A stretch of 64,000 nucleotides of DNA from Roseibium album. GTDB taxonomy: Bacteria > Pseudomonadota > Alphaproteobacteria > Rhizobiales > Stappiaceae. Below, in pieces: positions 17,809 through 26,739 of this stretch. The stretch lies in the NCBI RefSeq assembly GCF_001404515.1, contig NZ_CXWE01000001.1:434001-498000 (forward strand), read 5' to 3'. The notes below the pieces were generated by a model, which was given only the letters and a program-made list of their open reading frames with translations, was not told where the DNA came from and ran no database searches. The translations under genes were made by a program, and so were the position numbers. Positions within the stretch are counted from its first letter, which is position 1; every line of letters begins with the position of its first letter.

Positions 17809-18522
17809 ATGGACATCGGGAACGACACGGGGCGTGCGGCGGATAGTGTGGTTGCGATGCTGGAAGCGAAGATTGTTTCCGGTGAACTGGAAAACCGGGC
17901 GCCACTACCGGCCGAGCGGGAGTTGATGGAACAGTTCGGTGCCAGCCGGACCGTCATCAGGGAAGCAATCTCCAAACTCTCCAGCAGGGGCTTGATAGAA
18001 ACGCGCCCGCGATTCCGGCCGATTGTTCGCAAACCGGACTATGCAACCGTACTGCACGCGTGCGGCAATGTCGTTCAGCACCTTTTGACGGAACGTTCCG
18101 GCATAAAGAACCTCTATGACAGCCGTGTCTTCATCGAGCGCGCATTGGTTCGGGAAGCTGCCTTGGCAGCGCGCAAGGAAGACATTGTCAATCTCAGGGC
18201 TGCGCTCGAAGACAACCGGAATGCCATTTCCGATTCCTCGGAGTTCTACCGGACCGACGTTGCCTTTCACGGTGTTCTTTACCGGATACCGAGGAACCCG
18301 ATCTTTCCCACGATCCACGAAGGCTATACGTCCTGGCTTGCACCGCAGTGGGATCGCATGCTGCGCTCACCCGAGCGCAATGAAGTGAATTACTTGGCGC
18401 ACAAGGCCATTTTGGACGCCATTATGGAACGTGATCCGCTGGCTGCCGAAGAGGCGCTCACAAATCATCTGAAGGCGGCCTGGGAATTCGTCCGTGTCAC
18501 GTTCGATTGGGGGGAAGAATGA
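17809..18522 (+). CDS. GntR family transcriptional regulator, FCD subfamily
   Basis: A 237-residue regulator. An N-terminal winged helix-turn-helix (PLPAERELMEQFGASRTVIREAISKLSSRGLIETRPRFRPIV, ~residues 32-73) is followed by a helical FCD effector domain (DVAFHGVLYRIPRNPIF and NHLKAAWEFVR). It is divergent from the eight-gene sugar operon, and its stop overlaps the ATG of the GMC oxidoreductase by 4 nt. It is probably the repressor of the operon and of itself through the two matching operators, released by a pathway sugar acid. Confidence 0.9.
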   Translation: MDIGNDTGRAADSVVAMLEAKIVSGELENRAPLPAERELMEQFGASRTVIREAISKLSSRGLIETRPRFRPIVRKPDYATVLHACGNVVQHLLTERSGIKNLYDSRVFIERALVREAALAARKEDIVNLRAALEDNRNAISDSSEFYRTDVAFHGVLYRIPRNPIFPTIHEGYTSWLAPQWDRMLRSPERNEVNYLAHKAILDAIMERDPLAAEEALTNHLKAAWEFVRVTFDWGEE

Positions 18523-20141
18523 CGGCCGAATTCGATTACATCGTGGTTGGAGGGGGATCTGGCGGCGGTGTTGCCGCGTCAAGGTTGGTCACATCGGGTG
18601 GTGCTCGCGTTTTGCTTCTTGAAGCAGGGTACTCCCACCGGCATCCGTTGCTTGATATGCCACCTGGCATTTTCAAATTGATCAACGGATCCAAATACAT
18701 GCGATACCACAGGACAACACCGCAATCGCATCTGGACGGGAGAGGGCACGAAATTCCACAAGGCAATGTCCTTGGCGGTGGATCATCCGTCAATGCACAG
18801 GTCTATATGCGAGGCCGACCGCAGGACTACGACAGCTGGAACGGGATCTTGTGTGGCAACAACGACAATCCAGGCTGGGCCTGGTCGGATGTGCTGCCGC
18901 ACTTTACCGGGATGGAAGCAAACAACCGGCTTTCCGGCGACCTTCATGGAACGGACGGAGAAGTAAAGGTTTCCGATCCGGGTTACATAGATACGATGTC
19001 GCGATGGTTCGTGCAGGCTGTGCAGAAACTTGGCGAGCCCTACAACTCCGATTTCAATGGCTCAAGCCAGCGCGGTGTGGGATTTTATCAGTTCACCAAC
19101 AGGCACGGTCGGAGAAGTTCGACTGCCTATGCGTTTCTTGAGCCAATCAAGGATGATCCTCGTCTGACAATCAAGCTTGAGGCCTCCGTTGACAAGGTGA
19201 TTGTCGAAAACGGTCGGGCGGTAGGTGTGAGGTATCGAGACCCCACAGGCTCTCATGAAGCGCGTGCAAGTGGTGAAGTCATTCTTGCAGCGGGTGCATT
19301 GGTTACGCCAAAGATTCTCATGTTGTCTGGCATCGGGCCGGCGGAGCATCTCAGGGAATTCGATATCGCCGTCCAATGTGACTTGCCTGGCGTCGGCCAG
19401 AACCTAATCGATCACCCGGAAGTGCCAATCACGGCCTATTCAAATGGACCTCATGGGTACTACCGTCAGGGTGAAGGTTTGCGAATGCTCTGGAACGGCC
19501 TTCAGTTCAAGGTTTTCGGCAGCGGTCCCGTGACCTCTGCAGGTGTGGAGGCGGGTGCCTTTGTGAATCCAGGAAATCGGGATGCCGAACCGACAATACA
19601 GGCCTTTTGTGTTCCCATCGTTTATCTCGACCGGGATGCTCAAACCGAGTTGAAGGACGGGTACGGGGTAACCGTCACGACCGTTGTCGTGAAACCGAAG
19701 TCGCGAGGCGAAGTCAAGCTCGCATCGGCAGACCCGTCTCACATGCCGATCGTTTGTCCAAATCTGTTAAAGGAAGAAGAGGACATGCAGGAAATGATCG
19801 CTGGTCAACGTTTTTTTGTTGATGCGTTCAAATCTGAGCCGTTGGCATCGAAGATTAGGAATGTCGCGATCCCGGATCCCGGGGACAATTCGGACATGGC
19901 ATTGAGAAATCACTGCAAGCGGTTTGTAAAGACAAACTACCATCCTGCCGGAACGGCTCGCATGGGTGCCGATGGCGACGGAATGGCAGTACTCGATGCC
20001 CGGTTGAAGGTGCGTGGAATTGAGGCCCTGAGAGTATGCGACATGTCCGCTGTGCCGGATATCAATGCTGGCAATACCAATGCGCCTGCAATGATGATTG
20101 GATCACGATGCGCCGAGTTTGTGCTGGCATCGAAAAACTGA
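18519..20141 (+). CDS. GMC family FAD-dependent oxidoreductase (choline dehydrogenase-like)
   Basis: A 540-residue flavoprotein. It starts at the ATG at 18519 with GGGGAAG before it and a 4-nt overlap with the regulator gene. The N-terminal FAD-binding VVGGGSGGGVAASRL is present, as are the GMC signatures GGGSSVNAQVYMRGRPQDYD and GALVTPKILMLSGIGP. The C-terminal YHPAGTARMG carries the catalytic His, and DINAGNTNAPAMMIG follows. It oxidises an alcohol, typically a sugar, polyol or choline-like compound, and passes electrons to the respiratory chain or oxygen. No signal peptide is visible. Coupling to the regulator suggests it belongs to the same sugar-oxidation regulon. Confidence 0.9.
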   Translation: MTAEFDYIVVGGGSGGGVAASRLVTSGGARVLLLEAGYSHRHPLLDMPPGIFKLINGSKYMRYHRTTPQSHLDGRGHEIPQGNVLGGGSSVNAQVYMRGRPQDYDSWNGILCGNNDNPGWAWSDVLPHFTGMEANNRLSGDLHGTDGEVKVSDPGYIDTMSRWFVQAVQKLGEPYNSDFNGSSQRGVGFYQFTNRHGRRSSTAYAFLEPIKDDPRLTIKLEASVDKVIVENGRAVGVRYRDPTGSHEARASGEVILAAGALVTPKILMLSGIGPAEHLREFDIAVQCDLPGVGQNLIDHPEVPITAYSNGPHGYYRQGEGLRMLWNGLQFKVFGSGPVTSAGVEAGAFVNPGNRDAEPTIQAFCVPIVYLDRDAQTELKDGYGVTVTTVVVKPKSRGEVKLASADPSHMPIVCPNLLKEEEDMQEMIAGQRFFVDAFKSEPLASKIRNVAIPDPGDNSDMALRNHCKRFVKTNYHPAGTARMGADGDGMAVLDARLKVRGIEALRVCDMSAVPDINAGNTNAPAMMIGSRCAEFVLASKN

Positions 20142-20763
20142 CGGTCGCATAGAAACGTCACTTTTATCTGGCATGCCACCTTCCGCTGAAGTTTCGGGCC
20201 GGTCGAATTTCTGCCCAGGATGGGAAAACGTCGTGTGACAGCGGCAGGAAAGAATCCGTGTACCGCTTCTGACAAAACCTTTTTCTGATTTCGGCGTCTT
20301 TCAGTCATCGAACATGACTTTTGCCTACATCCGCTTCGCGACAATCAGGCAAGATATTGCTTCGCGAACTTTCTCCGCTGTTGGAAACAGGCCGGAATTA
20401 ATGTGCTCGTCCAAAATGAGGGAGCCAATCGGGGGGCGGTCGGGTTTTCTTAATGAGCGCCAGGGCAAATAAATACCTCGATGCCAGGTGGCAGGACTAC
20501 TGGATTTGTTTGACCGACATACCTGAGTTGCCAGTTTTCTTTCCCATTCCTTTCCCGTCTCTTTTCCAATCCGACGCGGCACGCTGACCAAGTTTGCATT
20601 CAGTTGGACGGTCGATTGGAATGCCCGTACGACAGGTTTTTTTTAGTGTCTTGAGTTGAATGGGTAGCAGGATAGTGGTCGCACGAAACACTGCCTCATG
20701 CTTCCCCGGTGCATCCGCGAAAAATAGCCTTTGGCTGAACGAGCTCGGAGAAACTAAAAAAAA
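20142..20763. other. Long intergenic region downstream of the GMC gene
   Basis: About 620 bases without a convincing gene. A short minus-strand frame (20325-20591) has no recognisable product and no clear ribosome binding site. The stretch lies downstream of tRNA-Gly, a favoured integration position, but I find no integrase fragment and no repeat of the tRNA 3' end. Confidence 0.4.
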
Positions 20764-20837
20764 TGGAGCGGGTGAAGGGAATCGAACCCTCGTCTTAAGC
20801 TTGGGAAGCTTCTGCTCTACCATTGAGCTACACCCGC
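20764..20837 (-). tRNA. tRNA-Gly (anticodon CCC), CCA encoded
   Basis: On the minus strand a complete cloverleaf can be folded. The acceptor stem is GCGGGTG/CACCCGC, the D arm GCTC..GAGC, the anticodon loop TTCCCAA (anticodon CCC, reads GGG), and the T arm GAGGG-TTCGATT-CCCTT. The 3' CCA is encoded and followed by a run of T that can terminate transcription. The length of 74 nt equals that of E. coli tRNA-Gly(CCC). The pair 27-43 at the top of the anticodon stem reads G-A in this sequence. Confidence 0.95.
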
Positions 20838-20996
20838 TTCGACCGGATTGATTTCTGCGCCGACTTGCCAGACCTGTCAAGTTGGGGACTTTCCTTTTCC
20901 CAGGAGACGTGATCTTGCGCTGCGGCTAAGAAATCGCCATGTTCGCGCCGGCGCAACAGCGCGGATTTATCATCGAACGAACCCCGGGTCAGGTAA

Positions 20997-21797
20997 ATGC
21001 GAAATCAGGTCAGGGCGCTGGTCACCTCGCGCAATTGGGAATTCTGCATCATTTCGATCATCGTTTTGAACGCGGTGACGCTGGGGCTTGAGACAAGCTC
21101 GTTTATGATGGACAGTATCGGCGGATGGCTTGTTCTGTTCGACAAGATCATTCTCGGAATATTCGTGGTGGAACTGGTCCTTAGGCTCTACGCCCATGGC
21201 CTGAGTTTCTTCAAGGACCCGTGGAGCATCTTCGATTTCGTAATTGTCGGAATTGCCTTGATACCTTCCAGCGGAGCCATGTCCGTGCTCCGCTCGCTTC
21301 GCATCTTGCGCGTATTGCGCCTGATTTCGGTAGTTCCCTCGTTGCGCCGCGTAATCGGCGGTCTGATCGCTGCACTGCCGGGCATGGGATCGATTGTCGT
21401 GCTGATGGCGCTTGTTTTTTACGTATTTGCAGTCATGGCAACGAAACTGTTCGGACAGGCATTTCCCGAATGGTTCGGCGATCTCGGGGCTTCGCTTTAC
21501 ACGCTTTTCCAGATCATGACGCTTGAAAGCTGGTCCATGGGCATCGTGCGTCCGGTGATGGAAGTCTTTCCGCTTTCCTGGCTTTTCTTCGTTCCCTTCA
21601 TTCTGTGTACAGCCTTCACGGTGCTCAACCTTTTTATCGGTATCATCGTTTCGGCCATGCAGGAGGAGCACGAAGCGGAGGCCGACGCGAACCGGCAGGC
21701 AATCCAGGACGAGACAAGCCAGATCCTGGAAGAGGTCAAGGCGCTTCGTTTGGAGCTGAAGGAACTGCGCGGCAAAGTCTCCGAAAAATCGACTTAG
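20997..21797 (+). CDS. Bacterial voltage-gated sodium channel (NaChBac/NavAb family)
   Basis: A 266-residue six-helix ion channel. S1 spans about residues 15-35 and S2 about 45-65. S3 is near 77-91. S4 carries regularly spaced gating arginines R99, R102, R105 and R108. S5 is near 127-150. The pore helix ends in TLESWS (175-180), the four-Glu selectivity-filter sequence of NavAb-type sodium channels. S6 is near 193-220 and is followed by a C-terminal heptad-like coiled coil (238-262) that would tetramerise the channel. Length and domain order match the family. It should carry depolarisation-gated Na+ influx in the inner membrane. The gene sits between tRNA-Gly and a GGT homologue with no obvious functional link. 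Confidence 0.92.
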   Translation: MRNQVRALVTSRNWEFCIISIIVLNAVTLGLETSSFMMDSIGGWLVLFDKIILGIFVVELVLRLYAHGLSFFKDPWSIFDFVIVGIALIPSSGAMSVLRSLRILRVLRLISVVPSLRRVIGGLIAALPGMGSIVVLMALVFYVFAVMATKLFGQAFPEWFGDLGASLYTLFQIMTLESWSMGIVRPVMEVFPLSWLFFVPFILCTAFTVLNLFIGIIVSAMQEEHEAEADANRQAIQDETSQILEEVKALRLELKELRGKVSEKST

Positions 21798-21853
21798 GGC
21801 ATATCCAGCAGGCTGCGCTTGCGTTTCTTTGAAGCGCATGATTTGACCAAACC

Positions 21854-23308
21854 ATGGCACAGGCACCAAAGGGAACCATCGCGGCCGGTCATCAGCTTAC
21901 GGCCGATGCAGGGGCTGAAATGTTGCGTGAGGGCGGCAACGCCTTTGATGCCGCAATAGCCGCACTGGCGATGGCTTGTGTGTGCGAACCGGTTCTGGCG
22001 TCACCGGGCGGTGGCGGATTTGCCATGATTCGCGATGGGCAGAGCGGAAGGACCACGCTGCTCGACTTTTTCCCGCAAACCCCGAAACAAAAACGTGGCA
22101 ATTGTTCCATCGGGTTTCACAGTATTACCGCCGATTTCGGATCGGCAACGCAGGTTTTTCACATCGGGCCGGCAACGGTTGCCGTGCCGGGATTTTTCGC
22201 TGGTCTGACAGCGCTTCATGAATTCGGCGGGACATTGCCTCTGGCGGATCTGTTCGCACCCGCAATAGACGCTGGAAAATCCGGGCATCGCGTCACCGGA
22301 TATCAGCATTATCTGTCGACGGTGGTCCGGCCGATACTGACTGCAACTCCGGCTTCGCAAAACCTTTTTGCGCCTTCCGGGGAACTGCCGGCTGTCAATT
22401 CGCTTTTCTACAATCCCGGGCTTGCCAACCTGTATTGCGAATTGGCGCGCACGGACTGGCTGCAAACCGGCATCGCAGATCAATTGCTGGCAGAGCAAAG
22501 CGATGGCGGCCACTTGAGCCGTGAAGATCTGGAATCCTATGAAGTGGTCGCCAGAGAACCGCTTGACGTTGCTCTGGGCGGAGCAGATGTTTTCCTGAAC
22601 CCGCCACCCGCAGCCTGCGGGGTACTGATCCGATACGCACTCTCCCGTCTTGATGGCTGCGATTTGCCGGCTTTCGCAAGAGCGCTTCACTTGACCGAAC
22701 AGGCGCGGCTGTCAGCCTGCGGAGACCTCGGCAGGCTTCTGGACCGTCCCTTGCGCCAGAAGGGAACAACTCACATTTCAGCCGTGGATGCTGAGGGAAA
22801 TGCCTGTTCGGTCACCGTTTCCAACGGGACCGGAAACGGCGAGGTTGTGGGCGACTATGGGTTCATGCTGAACAACATTCTCGGAGAAGAGGATGTGAAC
22901 CCGCATGGTTCAGCGGACTGGCCCACGGATACCAGGCTTGCATCCATGATGTGTCCGGCCCTGATCGATGCACCGGGTGGTCGTTTGGTAGCGCTCGGCT
23001 CGGGCGGGTCCAGCAGGATCCGCTCGGCAATCCTCCAGGTTGTCGCGCGCTTGTGCCTCGGATCTGCCGAACTGGAAGAGGCTGTCCGTGCGCCGCGGCT
23101 GCATATCGAGAACGGGCACCTGGACGTTGAGGCATTTGGTACTGATAGCGGGATATCGCAACTGAAAGACCATTTCCCCGACCATCGCATTTGGCCGGAA
23201 AAGAACATGTTTTTCGGAGGAGTGCATGCCGTTTCAACTGACGGCAACAGTGGGTTCGAGAGTGTTGGAGACAGTCGCAGGGAAGGCGCCGCGGTGATCG
23301 TTGAGTGA
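21854..23308 (+). CDS. Gamma-glutamyltransferase family protein
   Basis: A 484-residue Ntn-hydrolase precursor. The autoprocessing site and catalytic threonine can be seen as T305 in GTTHISAVDAEGNACSVTVSNG. The small subunit begins there and ends with the usual GGGSSRIRSAILQV-like region (GSGGSSRIRSAILQ). The large subunit has EMLREGGNAFDAAIA and the SPGGGGFAMI block. It is shorter than secreted GGT (about 530-580) and no signal peptide is visible, so it may be a cytoplasmic hydrolase or acylase relative (as in the YwrD-like branch). It follows the channel gene by 56 nt in the same direction. Confidence 0.88.
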   Translation: MAQAPKGTIAAGHQLTADAGAEMLREGGNAFDAAIAALAMACVCEPVLASPGGGGFAMIRDGQSGRTTLLDFFPQTPKQKRGNCSIGFHSITADFGSATQVFHIGPATVAVPGFFAGLTALHEFGGTLPLADLFAPAIDAGKSGHRVTGYQHYLSTVVRPILTATPASQNLFAPSGELPAVNSLFYNPGLANLYCELARTDWLQTGIADQLLAEQSDGGHLSREDLESYEVVAREPLDVALGGADVFLNPPPAACGVLIRYALSRLDGCDLPAFARALHLTEQARLSACGDLGRLLDRPLRQKGTTHISAVDAEGNACSVTVSNGTGNGEVVGDYGFMLNNILGEEDVNPHGSADWPTDTRLASMMCPALIDAPGGRLVALGSGGSSRIRSAILQVVARLCLGSAELEEAVRAPRLHIENGHLDVEAFGTDSGISQLKDHFPDHRIWPEKNMFFGGVHAVSTDGNSGFESVGDSRREGAAVIVE

Positions 23309-23403
23309 CTTTGGAGCCTGCATGAAGCTGTGCTCGGTTCGCCATTGACGGCACTGTCGCAGCAGAACTGACCTCGAAACCGAATGTACCTCCAAGGTTT
23401 CCT

Positions 23404-25317
23404 TCAAGAGCCGTCGGCGCTTCGATGAACAACGAGTTGCTGAAACGGTATCGTCCAGCCATTTTGGGTGCAGCATTCAATGGCGAAGCGCGCCAATGCA
23501 TGCTCGACGGTTTCATAAACATGACCCATGCCGGGACCGACGTCGGCTTCGATCTCGAAATCAAGAGATGAGGCACCAGCCCGAAACAGCGTGACATAGG
23601 TTGACAGGATGCCTTTCTCGCCAAACTTGGCGCGAAGCGCACCGTCGATATAGGCCTGCATTTTTTCCGGAATCAGTGTAGCGGCGTCGGCTTGATGCGC
23701 ATAGTCAATGCCGAATTCAATCGTTGCCCGATAGCGGTCGGACAGGTTCTTCGGATTCTGATCCAGATAAGCCGGCGTCGTGAAGTGGGAAACGGCGCCG
23801 CCTTCCTCGCGCAGGTGAACCGCTTCCGGACTTTGCAGGATCACTTCGGCCCACAAGCCATTGTCGAGCAGGACCCAGTCGCCTTCCTCGGAAGGAAACC
23901 ACTTTTCATTGCCGTCCATGGGCCTTGAATGCTGGCCTCTCAATTCGCGCACCGGCACCGTGTAGTGTCCACCTCTGAGACTTGGATTTTCAAGTTCCGA
24001 ATAAAGGTCAAGCCTGCTGACGCGCCAGGGAACATTGTTGATGACGACCCGTTCCCCCTCCTGAACGGCACCCAGGTTGAGCAGCAGGGTAACTTGTTCG
24101 ATCAGGCTTGGGAGCGACTTCAGAAGAAACCAGCCGATGGTGAGAAAGGCCAGGAGCATGGCGCCCGTCAGGAACCAGTCGTTGTAGAAATTGAAGATTG
24201 CGATCGTGGTCCCGAATGCAAGGCAAAGCGTCAAGGCATCGTAAATCAAGGTGCCCAGACGAACCGGAAAACTGCGGTTCCGGCTTCTGCCAATCAACGT
24301 AAGCAGGACACGCCTCATGAGGCGCGAGACAAAAATCACAAGCACGAAGGCGAACAGGCCGATGAAAAAGTTTCGCCCCCGATCGCTGAAGAAGGAGGTG
24401 AATGCCTGACTTGCAACATCGCTGGGGTCGACTTTTTGGTCGAGCCTTGACCGCAATTGCTGTTCCACGGTGATCGACTGATCACGTGCCAGGATCAACC
24501 GGGTTTCCCAGTCCTGAAGAATGAGTTCGAGTCGCTCACGCAGGATACTGTCGGCGGGTGCGCGCTCGATCATCGGCTTGACGCGCTCGATCGCCTTTTC
24601 CGCCTGATCCGTTGCTTCGCTCGTCGCCAGTATGGTTTGTTTGAGTTGCTCTATTTCGCGGGCATTTTCGGTCGCCGACTTCAGCGTCCAGATAAACGGG
24701 CGAATGAGTTCCTCGACTTCAGCCTGTAGCTCGAAGGAAGCGTCTGCCGGATTCAGTTCGTTTTCGGTGAAACCGGTGGCCAGGCTGACGATTTGGTTTT
24801 CCAGCCGGACAAGTTCCAGGTTGACTGTCTTCAGGCGTTCGCTCAGTTCTGCTCGATCCACTTCGGTGCCGGCATTTTCAATTGCCTTTCGCAATTCGCC
24901 GGCTATTTGCCGCTTCGCGTCCTGGGCGACAAGGATACTCGTGATTGCATTCAAGGATGCGGAGATTTCGGCGTCATTCTGTGCGCTTGGCGTATCGCTT
25001 CCTGGTACTTCAATCTGTGCGTTGGCGACTGAAGTCAGCAACGTGAGGAAAGTGAGCACGAGGAGAAACAAGTAGGGGGCAAATCCCGTCCAGATGCCGG
25101 AACTCGCAGAAATACGACGACCTGCAGTAGCGGAACGCGGCGTCGAAAGCTCCCAGCACAAAGTTGCGGCTGCTAGCGCGCATTCCGAACCGGTCGTGAG
25201 GGTTTCAGCCCACCCCTGGCGGAGACACGCATTGGGCACGGGATTATGCCCGCGCAGCAAATGAGTGTCCTTTGATACCGGCTTGTCAGCGCAGTCCTCT
25301 TGTTTCAGCAATGTCAT
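23404..25317 (-). CDS. MscS-like mechanosensitive channel family protein with large periplasmic domain
   Basis: About 637 residues from the ATG at 25317; the frame also allows a TTG at 25326, and the true start is uncertain. A hydrophobic segment followed by SVANAQ near residue 100 looks like a signal peptide, so the first ~75 residues may be untranslated. A coiled-coil-rich periplasmic region (about 120-300) precedes three membrane segments (~310-335, 355-380, 385-410). The MscS-like beta domain (LGAVQEGERVVINNVPWRVSRLDLYSELENPS) and the alpha/beta C-terminal domain follow. The canonical glycine/alanine-rich TM3 is poorly conserved. It may be an osmotic safety valve or a divergent relative. 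Confidence 0.72.
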   Translation of the reverse strand: MTLLKQEDCADKPVSKDTHLLRGHNPVPNACLRQGWAETLTTGSECALAAATLCWELSTPRSATAGRRISASSGIWTGFAPYLFLLVLTFLTLLTSVANAQIEVPGSDTPSAQNDAEISASLNAITSILVAQDAKRQIAGELRKAIENAGTEVDRAELSERLKTVNLELVRLENQIVSLATGFTENELNPADASFELQAEVEELIRPFIWTLKSATENAREIEQLKQTILATSEATDQAEKAIERVKPMIERAPADSILRERLELILQDWETRLILARDQSITVEQQLRSRLDQKVDPSDVASQAFTSFFSDRGRNFFIGLFAFVLVIFVSRLMRRVLLTLIGRSRNRSFPVRLGTLIYDALTLCLAFGTTIAIFNFYNDWFLTGAMLLAFLTIGWFLLKSLPSLIEQVTLLLNLGAVQEGERVVINNVPWRVSRLDLYSELENPSLRGGHYTVPVRELRGQHSRPMDGNEKWFPSEEGDWVLLDNGLWAEVILQSPEAVHLREEGGAVSHFTTPAYLDQNPKNLSDRYRATIEFGIDYAHQADAATLIPEKMQAYIDGALRAKFGEKGILSTYVTLFRAGASSLDFEIEADVGPGMGHVYETVEHALARFAIECCTQNGWTIPFQQLVVHRSADGS

Positions 25318-25488
25318 GACGTTCAAGGTAATCTCAAAATCCTCAGCTTCGCCCGATCACAGTAATAGTTGGATTCGTCAAAAATTGATCTGAAATTTAG
25401 GTATGAACATGGCTCCAGTCGGAAAATGCCGAATGGCCAACCCGCGCACTTGTGGCGCGGGTCGAACAATCACGGGGCAACCGGTCCG

Positions 25489-25971
25489 TTAACCGGCAGG
25501 CGTCAGCTGAAGAGAACTCAGGCCGACAGCAAGATTCAGCCCGGTTTTGCCCTCGACACTCAGGGGCTGGAGCGCAATTTTTTCGTTGGATCCACCGATC
25601 AGTGCGTTTGCACCAACACCAAGGCCGACAGAAGCGCCTGCCGTAATGCCGGCATACTTGCCCTTCAGCGCGTGGGAGCCGATTTCGTTGCCGATCGGGG
25701 TGAAGACGATCCATGTCATGTAGGATTCGCCCGAAACCCCGATGTCGAGACCCAGCTTGCTGAGCTCGCCGGTATATTGTTCGGTGGTGCCGTCCGCGTG
25801 TTCAAAGCTGCAGGTGGCTTTTTTGCTCGAGCCCAGCAGCAGACCGAAACCGCCTTCGATTGTGCACTCAAGGACGCCGAGTTTTGTGGATTTGGCTTCT
25901 TCGGCCAAAACGTGTCCACCTGCGAACAGGGTTATCGCGGAAACGGCTGCAATTCTGGCGAAATTCAACAT
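25489..25971 (-). CDS. DUF992 family secreted protein
   Basis: A 160-residue protein with a signal peptide (cleavage near HVLAEEA, residue 24) and AAGGAAT 8 nt before the ATG. The mature part matches the DUF992 pattern: LGVLECTIEGGFGLLLGSSKKATCSF with its paired cysteines, followed by YTGELSKLGLDIGVSGESYMTWIVF and glycine-rich GKYAGITAGASVGLGVGANALIGG. The family is common in Hyphomicrobiales and predicted to be periplasmic or outer-membrane-associated. Its function is unknown. It stands alone. Confidence 0.85.
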   Translation of the reverse strand: MLNFARIAAVSAITLFAGGHVLAEEAKSTKLGVLECTIEGGFGLLLGSSKKATCSFEHADGTTEQYTGELSKLGLDIGVSGESYMTWIVFTPIGNEIGSHALKGKYAGITAGASVGLGVGANALIGGSNEKIALQPLSVEGKTGLNLAVGLSSLQLTPAG

Positions 25972-26123
25972 GTGGCAATTCCTTACATATGCTTGTCAAA
26001 ACAAGGATCCTTTTTGGCCGGACCGTGTGCCCGTTGAGGCACTTGTCCGGATGACCCGCATCGGAAAATGCAAAATGCTGCTGTTTGAAAAAAGTGATTC
26101 ATCAATGCAGTTATTCCCTGCGG

Positions 26124-26150
26124 GGGGAATTTCAGCGCTTGAAATTCCCC
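26124..26150. repeat. Perfect 11-bp inverted repeat upstream of the CII-like gene
   Basis: GGGGAATTTCA (26124-26134) and TGAAATTCCCC (26140-26150) are exact complements separated by 5 nt. No T-run follows on either strand, so this is not a classical terminator. It lies about 92 nt before the start of a putative DNA-binding protein gene and may be its operator or a 5'-leader structure. Confidence 0.75.
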
Positions 26151-26241
26151 TAGCGGTCCGAGCCGAAATTTGACAAACCTATGGACTTCAACGGGAAACG
26201 AAGGACTTCCGGACTGACGGAAGCCCGACGAAGGAAGATAG

Positions 26242-26739
26242 ATGATCGACAGGACCTACAAGAAGAGGAAAACCGGAACCCTGAAGGAGGCTCAGTCCGC
26301 TCTGGTGCAAATGTGTGGTGGACCGGCTGCAGCAGCAGAGTTTTGTCGTGTAACCAGCACTACACTCTTCAACTACACCGACGACAGTGCCACCAATTCC
26401 AGCAAGAACATGCCCGTCGACATCGTGACGGAACTTGAAACGCATGCAGAGTTTCCAGCTGTAACGGAATATCTGGCAGATCAGTCCGGTTACATCATGT
26501 ACAAGGTCGATTTCACGGACAGAAAGTCCCAGCTTCATATCGACATCATCGAAACCGGAGAGGAAGTCTCCAAGCTGTTCCGGGACTGGGCGCAATTTAT
26601 CGCGGATGGTGTGATCGACAAGTCGGAAGCCCGCAAGCTCCTCAAGATCAACCAGGATGTGGTCAGGACACTGATGCGCATGAGGTCAGACCTGATTTCC
26701 CAGATCGATGATCCGGACATTCCGGACGGGACGCCCTGA
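26242..26739 (+). CDS. Phage CII-like helix-turn-helix protein (putative regulator)
   Basis: A 165-residue protein with AAGGA about 7 nt before the ATG. Residues ~16-62 (ALVQMCGGPAAAAEFCRVTSTTLFNYTDD...MPVDIVTELE) follow the pattern of the phage regulatory protein CII/CP76 helix-turn-helix, including the late MPVDIV..LE. The C-terminal half is alpha-helical and acidic without a domain I recognise. No other phage genes are nearby, so it is probably a domesticated chromosomal regulator. A perfect stem-loop lies in its leader. Function is unknown. Confidence 0.6.
   Translation: MIDRTYKKRKTGTLKEAQSALVQMCGGPAAAAEFCRVTSTTLFNYTDDSATNSSKNMPVDIVTELETHAEFPAVTEYLADQSGYIMYKVDFTDRKSQLHIDIIETGEEVSKLFRDWAQFIADGVIDKSEARKLLKINQDVVRTLMRMRSDLISQIDDPDIPDGTP

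Noticed and set aside
20325-20591. Short minus-strand frame downstream of tRNA-Gly that could be an integrase remnant
   Set aside because: No tyrosine-recombinase motif, no repeat of the tRNA 3' end and no ribosome binding site.
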